The translations under genes and the position numbers were made by a program. The notes beneath the pieces are model-generated. The model worked only from the letters and a program-made list of their open reading frames with translations, was not told the origin of the DNA and did not search any database. A stretch of 46,706 nucleotides of DNA, taken from NCBI GenBank assembly GCA_030589895.1, contig JAUUZQ010000021.1:1-46706 (forward strand), read 5' to 3'. Below are positions 17,003 to 26,344 of this stretch, piece by piece; position 1 is the stretch's first letter; each line of letters starts with the position of its first letter. Origin of the DNA: Bacteroidales bacterium. Lineage in GTDB: Bacteria > Bacteroidota > Bacteroidia > Bacteroidales > GCA-2748055.

Positions 17003-18073
17003 ATGAAGAAGCATAACTTTTCAGCGGGTCCGTCAATCTTATCAGAGTATACTATTCGCAATACATCTGATGCAATATTGAATTTTGGTGATGTGGGATT
17101 ATCCATCATGGAAGTTTCGCACAGGAGCAAAGAATTTGTTGCAGTAATGGATCAGGCCCAGGCGCTTTTTAAGGAATTGCTGGATATTCCATCAGGATAT
17201 TCAGTGCTGTTTTTACAGGGTGGAGCCAGCCTTCAGTTTGCCATGGTGCCTTTTAACCTCTTCCAAAACAAAGCTGCATATCTTGATACCGGGGTATGGG
17301 CCGCTAAAGCCATTAAGGAGTGTAAAATATTTGGCGATGTTGATGTAGTTGCTTCTTCAAAAGATAAAACTTATTCATATATTCCTAAAGGCTACAAGAT
17401 CCCGGAAGATGCCGACTATTTCCATATCACAACAAACAATACCATTTATGGTACAGAAATAAAGGAGGATTTTGATGTCAATATTCCTTTGGTTGCTGAT
17501 ATGTCATCTGATATTTTTAGTCGTCCAATAGATGTTTCTAAATATGCACTCATCTATGGTGGTGCACAGAAAAACCTGGCTCCTTCAGGTGTAGCTTTTG
17601 TTATTGTGAAGGATGATATCCTGGGTAAGGTAGAGCGAACTATACCTACCATGCTTAACTATCAGACTCATATTGAGAAGGAGTCTATGTTTAATACACC
17701 TCCTGTTGTGCCTGTTTTTGCTGCTTTAAAGACGCTGGAGTGGTATAAGCAACAAGGAGGAGTTGCAGCAATGCACAAAACAAATATTGAGAAAGCAAAC
17801 CTTCTGTACGACGAAATTAACCGCAATAAATTATTTAAATCTAATATTGCTGATGTTGAGGATCGTTCAATAATGAACGTAACTTTTGTTATGGAGGAGA
17901 ATTATAAGGAACTGGATGCAGCGTTTTTAGCATTTGCTGTAAGTCAGGGAATGTCAGGAATAAAAGGACACCGGTCTGTAGGTGGATTCAGAGCATCAAT
18001 TTACAATGCGATGCCGGTTTCCAGTGTTCAGGCACTTGTTGATGCAATGAAGGAATTTGAAAAAAATAATTAA
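17003..18073 (+). CDS. serC: phosphoserine aminotransferase
   Basis: A PLP enzyme that converts 3-phosphohydroxypyruvate plus glutamate to phosphoserine, the second step of serine synthesis; it also serves pyridoxal synthesis in some bacteria. The family N-terminus [12 protein letters not shown] and the segment [11 protein letters not shown] are present. The PLP-binding lysine is K190 in [12 protein letters not shown]. The C-terminus has [17 protein letters not shown], which binds the phosphate. At 356 residues it is full length. It starts an operon with serA 10 bases downstream and has a well-matched promoter. Confidence 0.97.
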   Translation: MKKHNFSAGPSILSEYTIRNTSDAILNFGDVGLSIMEVSHRSKEFVAVMDQAQALFKELLDIPSGYSVLFLQGGASLQFAMVPFNLFQNKAAYLDTGVWAAKAIKECKIFGDVDVVASSKDKTYSYIPKGYKIPEDADYFHITTNNTIYGTEIKEDFDVNIPLVADMSSDIFSRPIDVSKYALIYGGAQKNLAPSGVAFVIVKDDILGKVERTIPTMLNYQTHIEKESMFNTPPVVPVFAALKTLEWYKQQGGVAAMHKTNIEKANLLYDEINRNKLFKSNIADVEDRSIMNVTFVMEENYKELDAAFLAFAVSQGMSGIKGHRSVGGFRASIYNAMPVSSVQALVDAMKEFEKNN

Positions 18074-18083
18074 TCAAATAAAT

Positions 18084-19004
18084 ATGAGCAAAATATTAAT
18101 AGCAACAGAGAAACCCTTTTCCAAGCAAGCTGTTGCAGAGGTAAAACAAGTATTTGAGGCCTCAGGTGATGAAGTAACTTTATTGGAAAAGTATTCTGAG
18201 AAGATTGAACTTATTAACGCAGTTGCCGACGTTGATGCTTTGATTATCCGCAGTGATAAAATTGACAAGGAGATAATGGATGCTGCTCCTGATTTGAAGA
18301 TTGTAGTCAGGGCAGGTGCCGGTTACGACAATGTTGATCTGAAAGTAGCAACAGAGAATGGGGTAGTGGTGATGAATACACCAGGTCAGAATTCGAATGC
18401 AGTCGCCGAGCTTGCTATTGGAATGATGATATATCTCAATAGAAATGGATTTAACGGTACTTCAGGTACAGAACTGCGGGAGAAAACACTTGGAATCCAT
18501 GCTTATGGATATGTTGGCAGAATAGTTGCCAGAATTGCAATGGGAATGGGGATGAGTGTATATGCATTTGATCCTTATGTGGAGAAAACGATCATTGAGA
18601 ATGATGGGGTAACCTGGCTTGAAAATGTAGAAGATCTGTATAAAAAATGTCAGTATATTTCACTTCATATTCCTGCCAACGATCAAACAAAGGGATCAAT
18701 AAATGAAGAGCTGCTGATGGCGATGCCTCAGGGTGCAACCTTGGTTAATACAGCACGAAAAGAGGTCATTGATGAATCTTCCCTGTTGAAAATACTGGAG
18801 AGTCGCAATGATTTTCGCTATATTTCTGATATTGCACCAAATTGCAAAGATGAAATAGTGAGCAGATTTGAAGGACAATATTTTTTCACTCCTAAGAAAT
18901 CAGGAGCTCAGACTGCAGAGGCAAATCTAAATGCAGGCCTTGCTGCAGCTAAACAAATTGTTTCTTTCTTAAAGGATGGTGACACGACCTGCAAAGTGAA
19001 CTAA
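18084..19004 (+). CDS. serA: D-3-phosphoglycerate dehydrogenase, short Lys-type
   Basis: First step of serine synthesis, oxidising 3-phosphoglycerate with NAD. The ATG at 18084 was chosen over one at 18057 that lies inside serC. The 306-residue protein has the substrate and NAD domains only; it lacks any C-terminal ACT domain, so the usual serine-binding site is absent. The glycine motif reads AYGYVG at 140-145 rather than GxGxxG. The active-site arginine is R225 in NTARKEVID. In place of the usual catalytic histidine (TPH) it has lysine at 271 (TPKKSGAQTAEAN), and the partner glutamate is not evident. These traits mark the Lys-type of the short PGDH enzymes known from Bacteroides and Entamoeba. 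Its place behind serC supports the assignment. Confidence 0.93.
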   Translation: MSKILIATEKPFSKQAVAEVKQVFEASGDEVTLLEKYSEKIELINAVADVDALIIRSDKIDKEIMDAAPDLKIVVRAGAGYDNVDLKVATENGVVVMNTPGQNSNAVAELAIGMMIYLNRNGFNGTSGTELREKTLGIHAYGYVGRIVARIAMGMGMSVYAFDPYVEKTIIENDGVTWLENVEDLYKKCQYISLHIPANDQTKGSINEELLMAMPQGATLVNTARKEVIDESSLLKILESRNDFRYISDIAPNCKDEIVSRFEGQYFFTPKKSGAQTAEANLNAGLAAAKQIVSFLKDGDTTCKVN

Positions 19005-19045
19005 ATTTCGTTTATTTACTTAACTAACTGTAAAAATTCCTGATT

Positions 19046-20293
19046 ATGGCTGAATTAAAACCATTCAAGGGGTTCAGACCTCCTGTGGATACAGTAAAAG
19101 AAGTGGCGTCAAGACCTTATGATGTATTGAACTCCGCTGAAGCACGTTTTGATGTAGAAGGAAATCCACATTCATTTTTGCACGTTGTTAAACCTGAGGT
19201 GGATCTTGATACAGATGTGGATCTACACTCAATGGAGGTTTATGACAAGGCAAAAGAGAACCTGAACACACTTATTCGGGATGGTTTCTTTGTCCAGGAC
19301 GAAAGAGATATCCTCTATGTATATGCGCAAACCATGTTCGGAAAGACGCAGTACGGAATCGTGGGCTGTGCTTCTGTTGAGGATTATTTATCGGAAGTAA
19401 TTAAAAAACATGAATTGACGAGACCCGACAAGGAAGAGGATAGAATGAACCATATCCGCCATACAAATTTCAATGCGGAACCTGTCTTTTTTGCTTATCC
19501 GGATCACAAGGGAGTTGATGAGATAGTTGCTAAAATTATCTTATCAAAAGCAGAATATGATTTTGTTTCTGAAGATGGGGTAGGGCACCATTTCTGGTTA
19601 ATTGATCAGGAGGAGGATATTGCGAATATCGTAAAGTACTTCAGGGAAGATATTCCTTATACTTATGTTGCAGATGGCCATCACAGAACAGCGGCAGCTG
19701 CGCTGGTTGGAAAAGAGAGAAAACAAAATAACCCGGAACATACAGGAGCTGAGGAATATAACTATTTTCTTGCGGTGCATTTTCCTGAATCACAACTTTC
19801 GATTATTGATTACAATCGTGTTGTGACAGATCTGAGTGATCTGTCGTCAAAACAATTCCTTGGCAAACTGGATAAAGCTTTTGATATTACAGAACTGGGT
19901 CCTGAGATATTTAAGCCAGATGAACTTCATACCTTTAGCATGTATATGGAAGGAATATGGTTTTCATTGAAAGCTAAACCTTCTACATATAATGACGATG
20001 ATCCAATTGGCTGTCTGGATGTGACGATATTGTCTGAGCAGGTTCTTGGGCCTGTGCTGGATATTACCGATCTGCGGAAGTCTCAGCGAATAGACTTTGT
20101 TGGCGGAATAAGAGGTTTGGAGGAGTTGAGGAAATTAGTGGATGGTGGTGAGATGCAGGTTGCTTTTGCATTGTACCCTGTATCCATGAAGCAGTTGATG
20201 GATATTGCTGATAATGGTATGATCATGCCACCAAAAACCACCTGGTTTGAACCAAAACTGCGCAGCGGGCTTGTCATTCATTCATTAGATTAA
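19046..20293 (+). CDS. DUF1015 family protein
   Basis: A 415-residue cytoplasmic protein of the DUF1015 family. Family blocks are visible: LKPFKGFRPP at the N-terminus, ASRPYDVLNSAEAR, HELTRPDKEEDRMNH and the central YVADGHHRTAAA. No signal peptide or membrane segment is present. The biochemical function is not established. It lies 41 bases downstream of serA and 7 bases before yggS. Linkage to serC-serA recurs in Bacteroidota and other anaerobes, as far as I recall, which suggests a link to serine or phosphoserine metabolism. Confidence 0.88.
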   Translation: MAELKPFKGFRPPVDTVKEVASRPYDVLNSAEARFDVEGNPHSFLHVVKPEVDLDTDVDLHSMEVYDKAKENLNTLIRDGFFVQDERDILYVYAQTMFGKTQYGIVGCASVEDYLSEVIKKHELTRPDKEEDRMNHIRHTNFNAEPVFFAYPDHKGVDEIVAKIILSKAEYDFVSEDGVGHHFWLIDQEEDIANIVKYFREDIPYTYVADGHHRTAAAALVGKERKQNNPEHTGAEEYNYFLAVHFPESQLSIIDYNRVVTDLSDLSSKQFLGKLDKAFDITELGPEIFKPDELHTFSMYMEGIWFSLKAKPSTYNDDDPIGCLDVTILSEQVLGPVLDITDLRKSQRIDFVGGIRGLEELRKLVDGGEMQVAFALYPVSMKQLMDIADNGMIMPPKTTWFEPKLRSGLVIHSLD

Positions 20294-20300
20294 GGGATAG

Positions 20301-20972
20301 ATGGATATTGTAAAGAATCTTGAAAATATTCAGAGTAATATCTCTGATACTGTAAGGCTGGTTGCAGTTTCAAAGACAAAGCCTTCAAGCATGATCATGG
20401 ATCTGCACAAGGCCGGACACCTGGATTTTGGTGAAAATAAAGTTCAGGATCTTGTAGCCAAGGCTGAAGAGCTCCCTTCTTCAATCAATTGGCATATGAT
20501 TGGTCACCTTCAAACAAATAAGGTCAAATTTATTGCCCCATTTGTTCATCTGATACATGGAGTGGATAGCTTAAAACTATTAAGAGTTATTGATAAGGAG
20601 GGGCTGAAACTAAACAGAACCATTAATTGCCTTCTTCAGGTTCATATCTCCGATGAGGATTCAAAATTTGGTTTGCAGGAAGATGAATTATATCATCTCC
20701 TGGATAGTGATGAATTTACATCTTTACAGAATGTCTGTATTATGGGCTTGATGGGTATGGCAACATATACTGAAGATATTGAGCAGGTGAGGCAAGAATT
20801 TAGAAACCTAAAACGTATATTTGAGGAGACAAAAACCAGGTTTTTTGTGAATAAGGATTCTTTCAAAGAGATTTCAATGGGAATGTCAGATGATTATGAA
20901 GTAGCGATCGAGGAGGAAAGCACCATGATTCGAGTTGGAAGTCTTATTTTTGGTCCAAGAAATTATTTATAA
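20301..20972 (+). CDS. YggS-type PLP homeostasis protein
   Basis: A 223-residue protein of the YggS/PLPBP family, a single-domain PLP-binding barrel without known catalysis that maintains pyridoxal phosphate balance. The PLP lysine is K25 in VAVSKTKP. Other family marks are DFGENKVQDL, WHMIGHLQTNKVK, and SMGMSDDYEVAIEEESTMIRVGSLIFG at the C-terminus. Length is normal. It follows DUF1015 by 7 bases and precedes the dihydroorotate dehydrogenase-like gene by 12. The PLP enzyme SerC upstream makes the linkage reasonable. Confidence 0.94.
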   Translation: MDIVKNLENIQSNISDTVRLVAVSKTKPSSMIMDLHKAGHLDFGENKVQDLVAKAEELPSSINWHMIGHLQTNKVKFIAPFVHLIHGVDSLKLLRVIDKEGLKLNRTINCLLQVHISDEDSKFGLQEDELYHLLDSDEFTSLQNVCIMGLMGMATYTEDIEQVRQEFRNLKRIFEETKTRFFVNKDSFKEISMGMSDDYEVAIEEESTMIRVGSLIFGPRNYL

Positions 20973-20984
20973 ATTGTAAGTATC

Positions 20985-21962
20985 ATGGTTGATTTATCAG
21001 TTGAATATGCAGGTCTGAAGTTGAAGAGTCCTATTATTATTTCAAGTAGTGGACTTACAAATTCTGTTGCCAGAATAGAAAAGCTAGCCGAAGCAGGTGC
21101 CGGAGCTGTAGTCCTAAAATCACTTTTTGAAGAACAGATTCAATTTGAAATTGGTGAGATGGAAGAAGCCAGTGACTATCCGGAAGCTGGTGATTACCTG
21201 AGAACTTACGCAAGAGAAAATTCAGTAAATAATTATCTGCAGCTTATAAAAGAGGTGAAAGAGGCAGTTGATATTCCTGTTATTGCCAGTGTCAATTGTC
21301 ATTCCAGTAGCGAATGGGTCGATTTTACAACTCAGATGGAAGAGGCGGGGGCTGATGCTATTGAACTGAATATCTATTTTTTAGCTATCGATAAAAAGAA
21401 GGATCCACGTGAATTTGAAAGTGCCTATCTGGATATCGTTTCAGCTGTGAAAAGTAAGGTTTCAATTCCCATTATGGTAAAATTAGGTTCACACTTCACT
21501 AACTTAACCTGGCTTGTTGATCAGTTGTATCACAAGGGAGCAGCAGCAGTTGTACTTTTTAACAGATTTTATGCTCCTGATATTCTTACAGACACACTTA
21601 CCATGGGATCTTCAGAAATATTCAGTACACCTGCTGAAATAAGAAATTCATTGCGCTGGGTTGGAATAATTTCTTCAGAAATAGAGAAAATTGATATTTC
21701 AGCTTCTACAGGGGTCCACAATGGTATGTCAGTAGTGAAACAATTACTGGCCGGTGCAGATGCAGTTCAGGTGTGCTCGGTATTGTATAAAAACGGAGTT
21801 ATCTATGTCAGGAAAATGACAGAAGAATTAAAGAGTTGGATGGAGAAGAAACAATATAGATCCATTGATGAATTTAAAGGGAAGATGAACTATTCTAATA
21901 TTCCCAATCCTGCCGAATATGAACGGGCTCAGTTTATAAAGTATTTCTCAAAACACAATTGA
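20985..21962 (+). CDS. dihydroorotate dehydrogenase-like flavoprotein
   Basis: A 325-residue FMN-barrel protein similar to dihydroorotate dehydrogenases and dihydropyrimidine dehydrogenases. Visible marks: PIIISSSGLTNSVARIEKLAEAGAGAVVLKSLFEEQI at the N-terminus, PVIASVNC near residue 95, IPIMVKLGSHF near 160, and a GVHNGMSVVKQLLAGADAVQVCSVLY phosphate-binding end. The long N-terminal loop has EMEEASDYPEAGDYLR in place of the usual orotate-site loop. Proteins of this subgroup are usually annotated as DHODH-like rather than pyrD, and true substrates are unknown. It ends 7 bases before the stop of the convergent TPR gene. Confidence 0.82.
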   Translation: MVDLSVEYAGLKLKSPIIISSSGLTNSVARIEKLAEAGAGAVVLKSLFEEQIQFEIGEMEEASDYPEAGDYLRTYARENSVNNYLQLIKEVKEAVDIPVIASVNCHSSSEWVDFTTQMEEAGADAIELNIYFLAIDKKKDPREFESAYLDIVSAVKSKVSIPIMVKLGSHFTNLTWLVDQLYHKGAAAVVLFNRFYAPDILTDTLTMGSSEIFSTPAEIRNSLRWVGIISSEIEKIDISASTGVHNGMSVVKQLLAGADAVQVCSVLYKNGVIYVRKMTEELKSWMEKKQYRSIDEFKGKMNYSNIPNPAEYERAQFIKYFSKHN

Positions 21963-21969
21963 TATCTTT

Positions 21970-23175
21970 TTATTTACACAATTTTCCCACATACGACCGC
22001 GCTTCAAATATTCCATATTGAGCGGCTTTTCGGAAATCAAAACATGCAGCGCTATTGTCTCCAAGTGCCATATCAGTTAATCCTTTGGCAAACCAGGTAT
22101 CTGCAGACAATGGATCAAGGTCCAGAGACATGGAAAAGTCTTTCACAGCATAGAGATGAGTGCCCGTGGCAGCATAGCTTATTCCCCTTGCATAATAGTA
22201 TTCGGCAATTCCCTCATTCAATGCCAGTGCTTTATTATAGCATGTAAGTGCATTCAGGTATTTGCCGTGTGCAAAATGAATGTTTCCCTCTTCAAAATAT
22301 GCATTGTCATTCGAAGGGAAAAGCATCTGGTAAATACCAATCTCATTGAGTGCTCCTTTGTAATCATTCAATTCACTCATCAGTTTGGCTGATAGTATGT
22401 AATACTCAAATAAAGAAGGATCTTGCCGGAGTATGATTTTGTAATCATTGAGTGCATTGGTAAAATCTTCTCTCCCTATGTATAATGAAGCCCTTAACTT
22501 GCGAGCATCAAGGTTACGGTAATCGGTCTTTACTGATTTGGATAGTTCATCGAGAGCAGCTTTTTCATTTCCATTGCGAAGATATATTTCGCTTTTGTAT
22601 TGATGAACAAGGGTCGCTTTTGATCCACGTTTTTCAAGATTGGACAGAATATTCAGTGCTTCAAGATCATCACCTGAGCTCATAAGGTATCTGACTTCCT
22701 GAAGTTGATTATCAAGATGATTGTACCATTCCTTTTCCCTCCAGAGATTATTCCAGGCCGACGTTCCTTCAAGTGCACTTAGTTCAGGATCCAGTAAAAT
22801 ATCTTTTTCAGCTATCTTATAATATGAGGAAAGATGTTCCCTGAGGAAATTGATCGCAACTTCAGGATGATTCAACCTTAACTCAGTTTTGGCCAACATC
22901 AGACTTGCTTTTCCATTGTAACGATTGTTCACTTGCCTGAAATCTTTATTAGCTGATGGGAATAAGTTAAGTTTATAGTAGCTGATCCCCCTGTAAAAAA
23001 TTGCATCGTAATCATCCCTGTTCTCCTTCACAGCTTTATTGAAGTAATAGAGAGAAGAATCGTAATTTTCTGTTAACATGTGGGAACGTGCCTTCAGATA
23101 GTTACTTGGCATTCTTTGAGCCAGCGATTGCTGGAAAAAGAAAATGGCTGATATGGCTATAATAATATGTCTCAT
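21970..23175 (-). CDS. secreted TPR repeat protein coupled to the sorted adhesin-like gene
   Basis: A 401-residue exported protein with an N-terminal signal peptide (hydrophobic core IIIAISAIFFF, cleavage probably after LAQ near residue 19). It is built of tetratricopeptide repeats across its whole length, for example YDAIFYRGISYYKL, AYFEEGNIHFAHGKYLNALTC and ADTWFAKGLTDMALGDNSAACFD. The C-terminal unit resembles that of the other TPR protein in this window. Its ATG overlaps the stop of the upstream T9SS-sorted gene by four bases (ATGA), so the two are translationally coupled. It could be a periplasmic helper for that protein, which is inference. Confidence 0.86.
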   Translation of the reverse strand: MRHIIIAISAIFFFQQSLAQRMPSNYLKARSHMLTENYDSSLYYFNKAVKENRDDYDAIFYRGISYYKLNLFPSANKDFRQVNNRYNGKASLMLAKTELRLNHPEVAINFLREHLSSYYKIAEKDILLDPELSALEGTSAWNNLWREKEWYNHLDNQLQEVRYLMSSGDDLEALNILSNLEKRGSKATLVHQYKSEIYLRNGNEKAALDELSKSVKTDYRNLDARKLRASLYIGREDFTNALNDYKIILRQDPSLFEYYILSAKLMSELNDYKGALNEIGIYQMLFPSNDNAYFEEGNIHFAHGKYLNALTCYNKALALNEGIAEYYYARGISYAATGTHLYAVKDFSMSLDLDPLSADTWFAKGLTDMALGDNSAACFDFRKAAQYGIFEARSYVGKLCK

Positions 23176-25805
23176 TTCTCAATAAATACATCGTTTTCCT
23201 CACCAGAATATATGTATATAAATCCAGTTAGGGTGTATGATTCTAATCCTCCAAGCCGGGGCTCAAATACTTCGCAGATATAATAGTATACGCCTGGAGA
23301 AACAATTTTATCGGATTCGTTTAATTTCCCATCCCAGTTAATATCAGGATCATCTGTATTAAACACAAGTAGCCCCCACCTGTTGTAAACCTGAAAATCT
23401 ACTTTTTCCACATATGCGGTTCTCAGAGGGAAATAGAGATCATTTATCTGGTCATTATTAGGTGAGAACACATTGGGGAGAATGTAGTTGGAACATTCAT
23501 CCAGACAAAGCCGGGCCGAGAGAGCAGATTCATTTCCGAAGGAATCAATAGCGCTGATATAGTAACAACCTGTAAGAGATTCATCCAGCTTGTAATCCAG
23601 ATAGGAAGTATCTGTTTTCAAACTTTCATATTCTGAAATCAGTGTCGGAGAATCATTTTCGTTTGGTGAATAATAGAGTTTATAGCCTTCTACATCTTCC
23701 AGACATCCTTCGTCCGGAAAACTCCATGTCAGATAATTATAAAATTCATCGCAAAATGATTTACCATTCAACATAGGGATGCAAGGTGGAATCGAATCAT
23801 AAGGTTGTGTACAATTTATGTGACTAATGTTGGAGTTTTCGAATCGTCTTCCCCCAACACTTCTCCATCCTGTGCTCTCAATTCTGTAACAATACTCCTG
23901 CATATTTACCAGACCTTTGTCGAGATAATAGGGCTCAGTAGTAAATCCTATTTGCTCAAAAGAACCGGACCCGTCATTATCTCGATATATTGTATAGTCG
24001 TAATTAATCCAGGGAACATTTTTCACCATCTTAATCTCGATCTGGTTATCTGTTCCAACTAATTCGGGATAAAGTGATGAGGCTACTTCTCTTATTTCAG
24101 GATCTCCAATGCGAAACCTGAAGCCAGGTTCGTTATTGTACAGTTCAATTTTGTATGAATAGGGGAATACCTCGGTATCTACATCCTGATCGATGAATAC
24201 TGTATCTGTTATATCCGGGGTTTGCTTGATAAATACTTGATCTTCCGAATTTCCAAAAAGATCATTATTGCTTCTTGTGATTATGTATTCATAGGGTCCC
24301 AATGCCGGAATGGTGTCCAGATCCCTTGGCTGAGCCCATCTGAGTTCAATATCTCCTGATGGACTGTCTTTTATGACACTTGCCTGAAGAAAAGAGGGTG
24401 TGCCGGCCACTAATGGTGTGCAGGATTCATTGCTTGGAAAACTAAATGATCCATCAGGATAAACAGAAACGATTACATAGCAATATTCCGCACCCTGTTC
24501 GAGTCCGCTTCCACCGCCTTCATCAACAAATATTGTATCTGATCTGTTTGTTGATATCCCGGCCAGTTGATATCCGGTACTTTTTGGAATCCCATTTGTA
24601 CACGTGTCAGGCACATAGGCGGCCGGTCCGTCTTTTCTGTATATTTGGTATCCGACAACATGCTCACAGGAATCCATTTTCCAGGTGACCGTAATACTGT
24701 TTGAGGAAGGGATGAGATTTGGTGTTTCAGGGGCAGGTCCTATAACCTTAATATTTACAGTTTTCAGATCTACCAATATTGTTTCCGGATCATCATCTTC
24801 TGCTTTAAATACGACCGTATACATCTGTTGTCTTGCGTGACTGCAATCTGTTTGCCAGAGAAAAGTACTTTCGCTATGGCCCGGACCTGTAGATTCGGTT
24901 ATTTCCGTGAATTGGGCAGGATTGCTATTCACAATGAAAGGTCCTCCGGCTGCAGTTAAATCAATTAAGTCGTTATCCGCATCATTTGCAACAACATTAA
25001 TGGCTAATATATTTCCGGCTTCAACGCAATAATTTCCCATACTATCTATTACAGGTGCGTGGTTATCCGTTTCATAGACCTCGATCTGCATGTCCCGAAT
25101 GATATTTCCAATCTTAACACCCATTCGCCACTCTTCTATATCGATTGCAATGTTGTAAATGCCAATTTCTTTAGGATTTTTCCATGTCAGGTCACCTGTA
25201 ACCGCATCAATAAATAAGGTGTCACTGTATGCTGGAAGTTCATAGCCTTCAATAGGCTTCCCATCTTCTTCAGTACAAACTGTAAGTTTATATGAGATAC
25301 TGTCTCCATCCGGATCGTATGCAGCCGGGTTATGTATAAATATTTGCCCCAGCGCAGCCCTGTCGATCGGTGGATTTAACAATACCGGAGTTGAATTCTG
25401 ACCAATAGCCGGATTAATAGTAATGACTGTTTTTATAGAGAATACTACATTTACAGAGTTAGGAATATTTTTCACCCCAAGGTTTCGGTTGGGATCCTGA
25501 ACAACAATTTCAAATGTGCCTGCACCCGGAAAAGAGTGTTGTGCAGTATATACATTCTTCTGATAATAATTTGGTAATTTAGTGATACTGATTCTATAAG
25601 AAGTGGAATAGGTGTTGTCACCCCATTGCACCTCCAGCTGTGATCTGTCTGCCTGACTTAATGTATAAGTGAATGTTGTAATAGTGATTTCATACGTGAA
25701 CTCATCCAATTGTGTCAGGGTAATTTCTCCTGCACGGTTATGAGTCGCATTCACATTCACTATGCCAATCAATAAAAATAGTAATGTCTGGATATATCTC
25801 TTCAT
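23172..25805 (-). CDS. secreted multidomain protein with gliding-motility type C-terminal sorting domain
   Basis: An 877-residue protein exported by a signal peptide (about residues 1-20, ending NVNA) and sorted by the type IX system. The C-terminal ~105 residues, from about 771, are a type B (CHU_C) sorting domain: LPNVFSPNNDQINDLYFP, FQVYNRWGLLVF, NWDGK and GVYYYICEV. The mature start HNRAGEITL is shared by many Bacteroidota relatives. The middle holds beta-sandwich repeats: a cadherin/PKD-like part with DPDGDSISYKLTV, a second with VVANDADNDLIDLTAAGGPF, and fibronectin III-like units (VTWKMDSCEHVVGYQIYR, LTWSFPDEGCLEDVEGYKLYY). Adhesion or surface structure is likely; no enzyme domain is seen. 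The DUF6702 gene lies 4 bases upstream. Confidence 0.92.
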   Translation of the reverse strand: MKRYIQTLLFLLIGIVNVNATHNRAGEITLTQLDEFTYEITITTFTYTLSQADRSQLEVQWGDNTYSTSYRISITKLPNYYQKNVYTAQHSFPGAGTFEIVVQDPNRNLGVKNIPNSVNVVFSIKTVITINPAIGQNSTPVLLNPPIDRAALGQIFIHNPAAYDPDGDSISYKLTVCTEEDGKPIEGYELPAYSDTLFIDAVTGDLTWKNPKEIGIYNIAIDIEEWRMGVKIGNIIRDMQIEVYETDNHAPVIDSMGNYCVEAGNILAINVVANDADNDLIDLTAAGGPFIVNSNPAQFTEITESTGPGHSESTFLWQTDCSHARQQMYTVVFKAEDDDPETILVDLKTVNIKVIGPAPETPNLIPSSNSITVTWKMDSCEHVVGYQIYRKDGPAAYVPDTCTNGIPKSTGYQLAGISTNRSDTIFVDEGGGSGLEQGAEYCYVIVSVYPDGSFSFPSNESCTPLVAGTPSFLQASVIKDSPSGDIELRWAQPRDLDTIPALGPYEYIITRSNNDLFGNSEDQVFIKQTPDITDTVFIDQDVDTEVFPYSYKIELYNNEPGFRFRIGDPEIREVASSLYPELVGTDNQIEIKMVKNVPWINYDYTIYRDNDGSGSFEQIGFTTEPYYLDKGLVNMQEYCYRIESTGWRSVGGRRFENSNISHINCTQPYDSIPPCIPMLNGKSFCDEFYNYLTWSFPDEGCLEDVEGYKLYYSPNENDSPTLISEYESLKTDTSYLDYKLDESLTGCYYISAIDSFGNESALSARLCLDECSNYILPNVFSPNNDQINDLYFPLRTAYVEKVDFQVYNRWGLLVFNTDDPDINWDGKLNESDKIVSPGVYYYICEVFEPRLGGLESYTLTGFIYIYSGEENDVFIEK

Positions 25806-25809
25806 GGCC

Positions 25810-26304
25810 TTACTTCAACTTCAATTCCTCCCGCTTCGTTTTGTAATCAAATTTCATGCCTGTTTGCTTATTATCAAGGGAAACTATAACAAGGTTTGTT
25901 TGATCCGGAAATATGTCAGTTAATATCGAGTTGTAAATGTACAAAGATTTCGGTTTCTTTTGGAGTTCCCCATGCATTTCAATAGTCATCGAGAGATCAT
26001 TGAAAAAAATTGTGTCTGTAAGAAACACCAATGGAGTTCCATCGATCTTTTCCCTGATCTGCCAGGATTCTTTAATGGAGTTGGTGAACCACTCTCCCTC
26101 ATAGTTCTCTCTTATACTAAGATCAATCTGTTTGCTATAGTAATGAAAATAGGAGGTTTCCCAATCATCCACGTATGTATTGATGGTAATGGATATGGAT
26201 TTCCCTTCGATGCTGATATTGATAATTGAAATATGCAGCGGATGGGAATAAATCTCCCCCGATATAAAAAAAATCGCTATAAGTGTTAGAAACAATTTTT
26301 TCAT
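25810..26304 (-). CDS. DUF6702 family exported protein
   Basis: A 164-residue exported protein with a signal peptide ending near YSHPLH, typical of DUF6702 proteins whose mature N-terminus keeps HPLH. The rest is predicted beta-rich. No membrane segment is present beyond the signal. The divergent neighbour, 40 bases away, is a HupE/UreJ membrane protein, and this pairing recurs in Bacteroidota, so the two may form an envelope metal-related system. The histidine at the mature start would suit a metal ligand, but this is inference. It is followed 4 bases later by the sorted secreted protein. Confidence 0.75.
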   Translation of the reverse strand: MKKLFLTLIAIFFISGEIYSHPLHISIINISIEGKSISITINTYVDDWETSYFHYYSKQIDLSIRENYEGEWFTNSIKESWQIREKIDGTPLVFLTDTIFFNDLSMTIEMHGELQKKPKSLYIYNSILTDIFPDQTNLVIVSLDNKQTGMKFDYKTKREELKLK

Positions 26305-26344
26305 TCTTCAAAATTACATTAAACTTGTCATCTGAAAAAGTAAT

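Noticed and set aside
26309-26316. TAATTTTG on the minus strand before the DUF6702 gene
   Set aside because: It matches the -7 consensus but lies only about 5 bases from the ATG and has no -33 partner, so a promoter there is unlikely.
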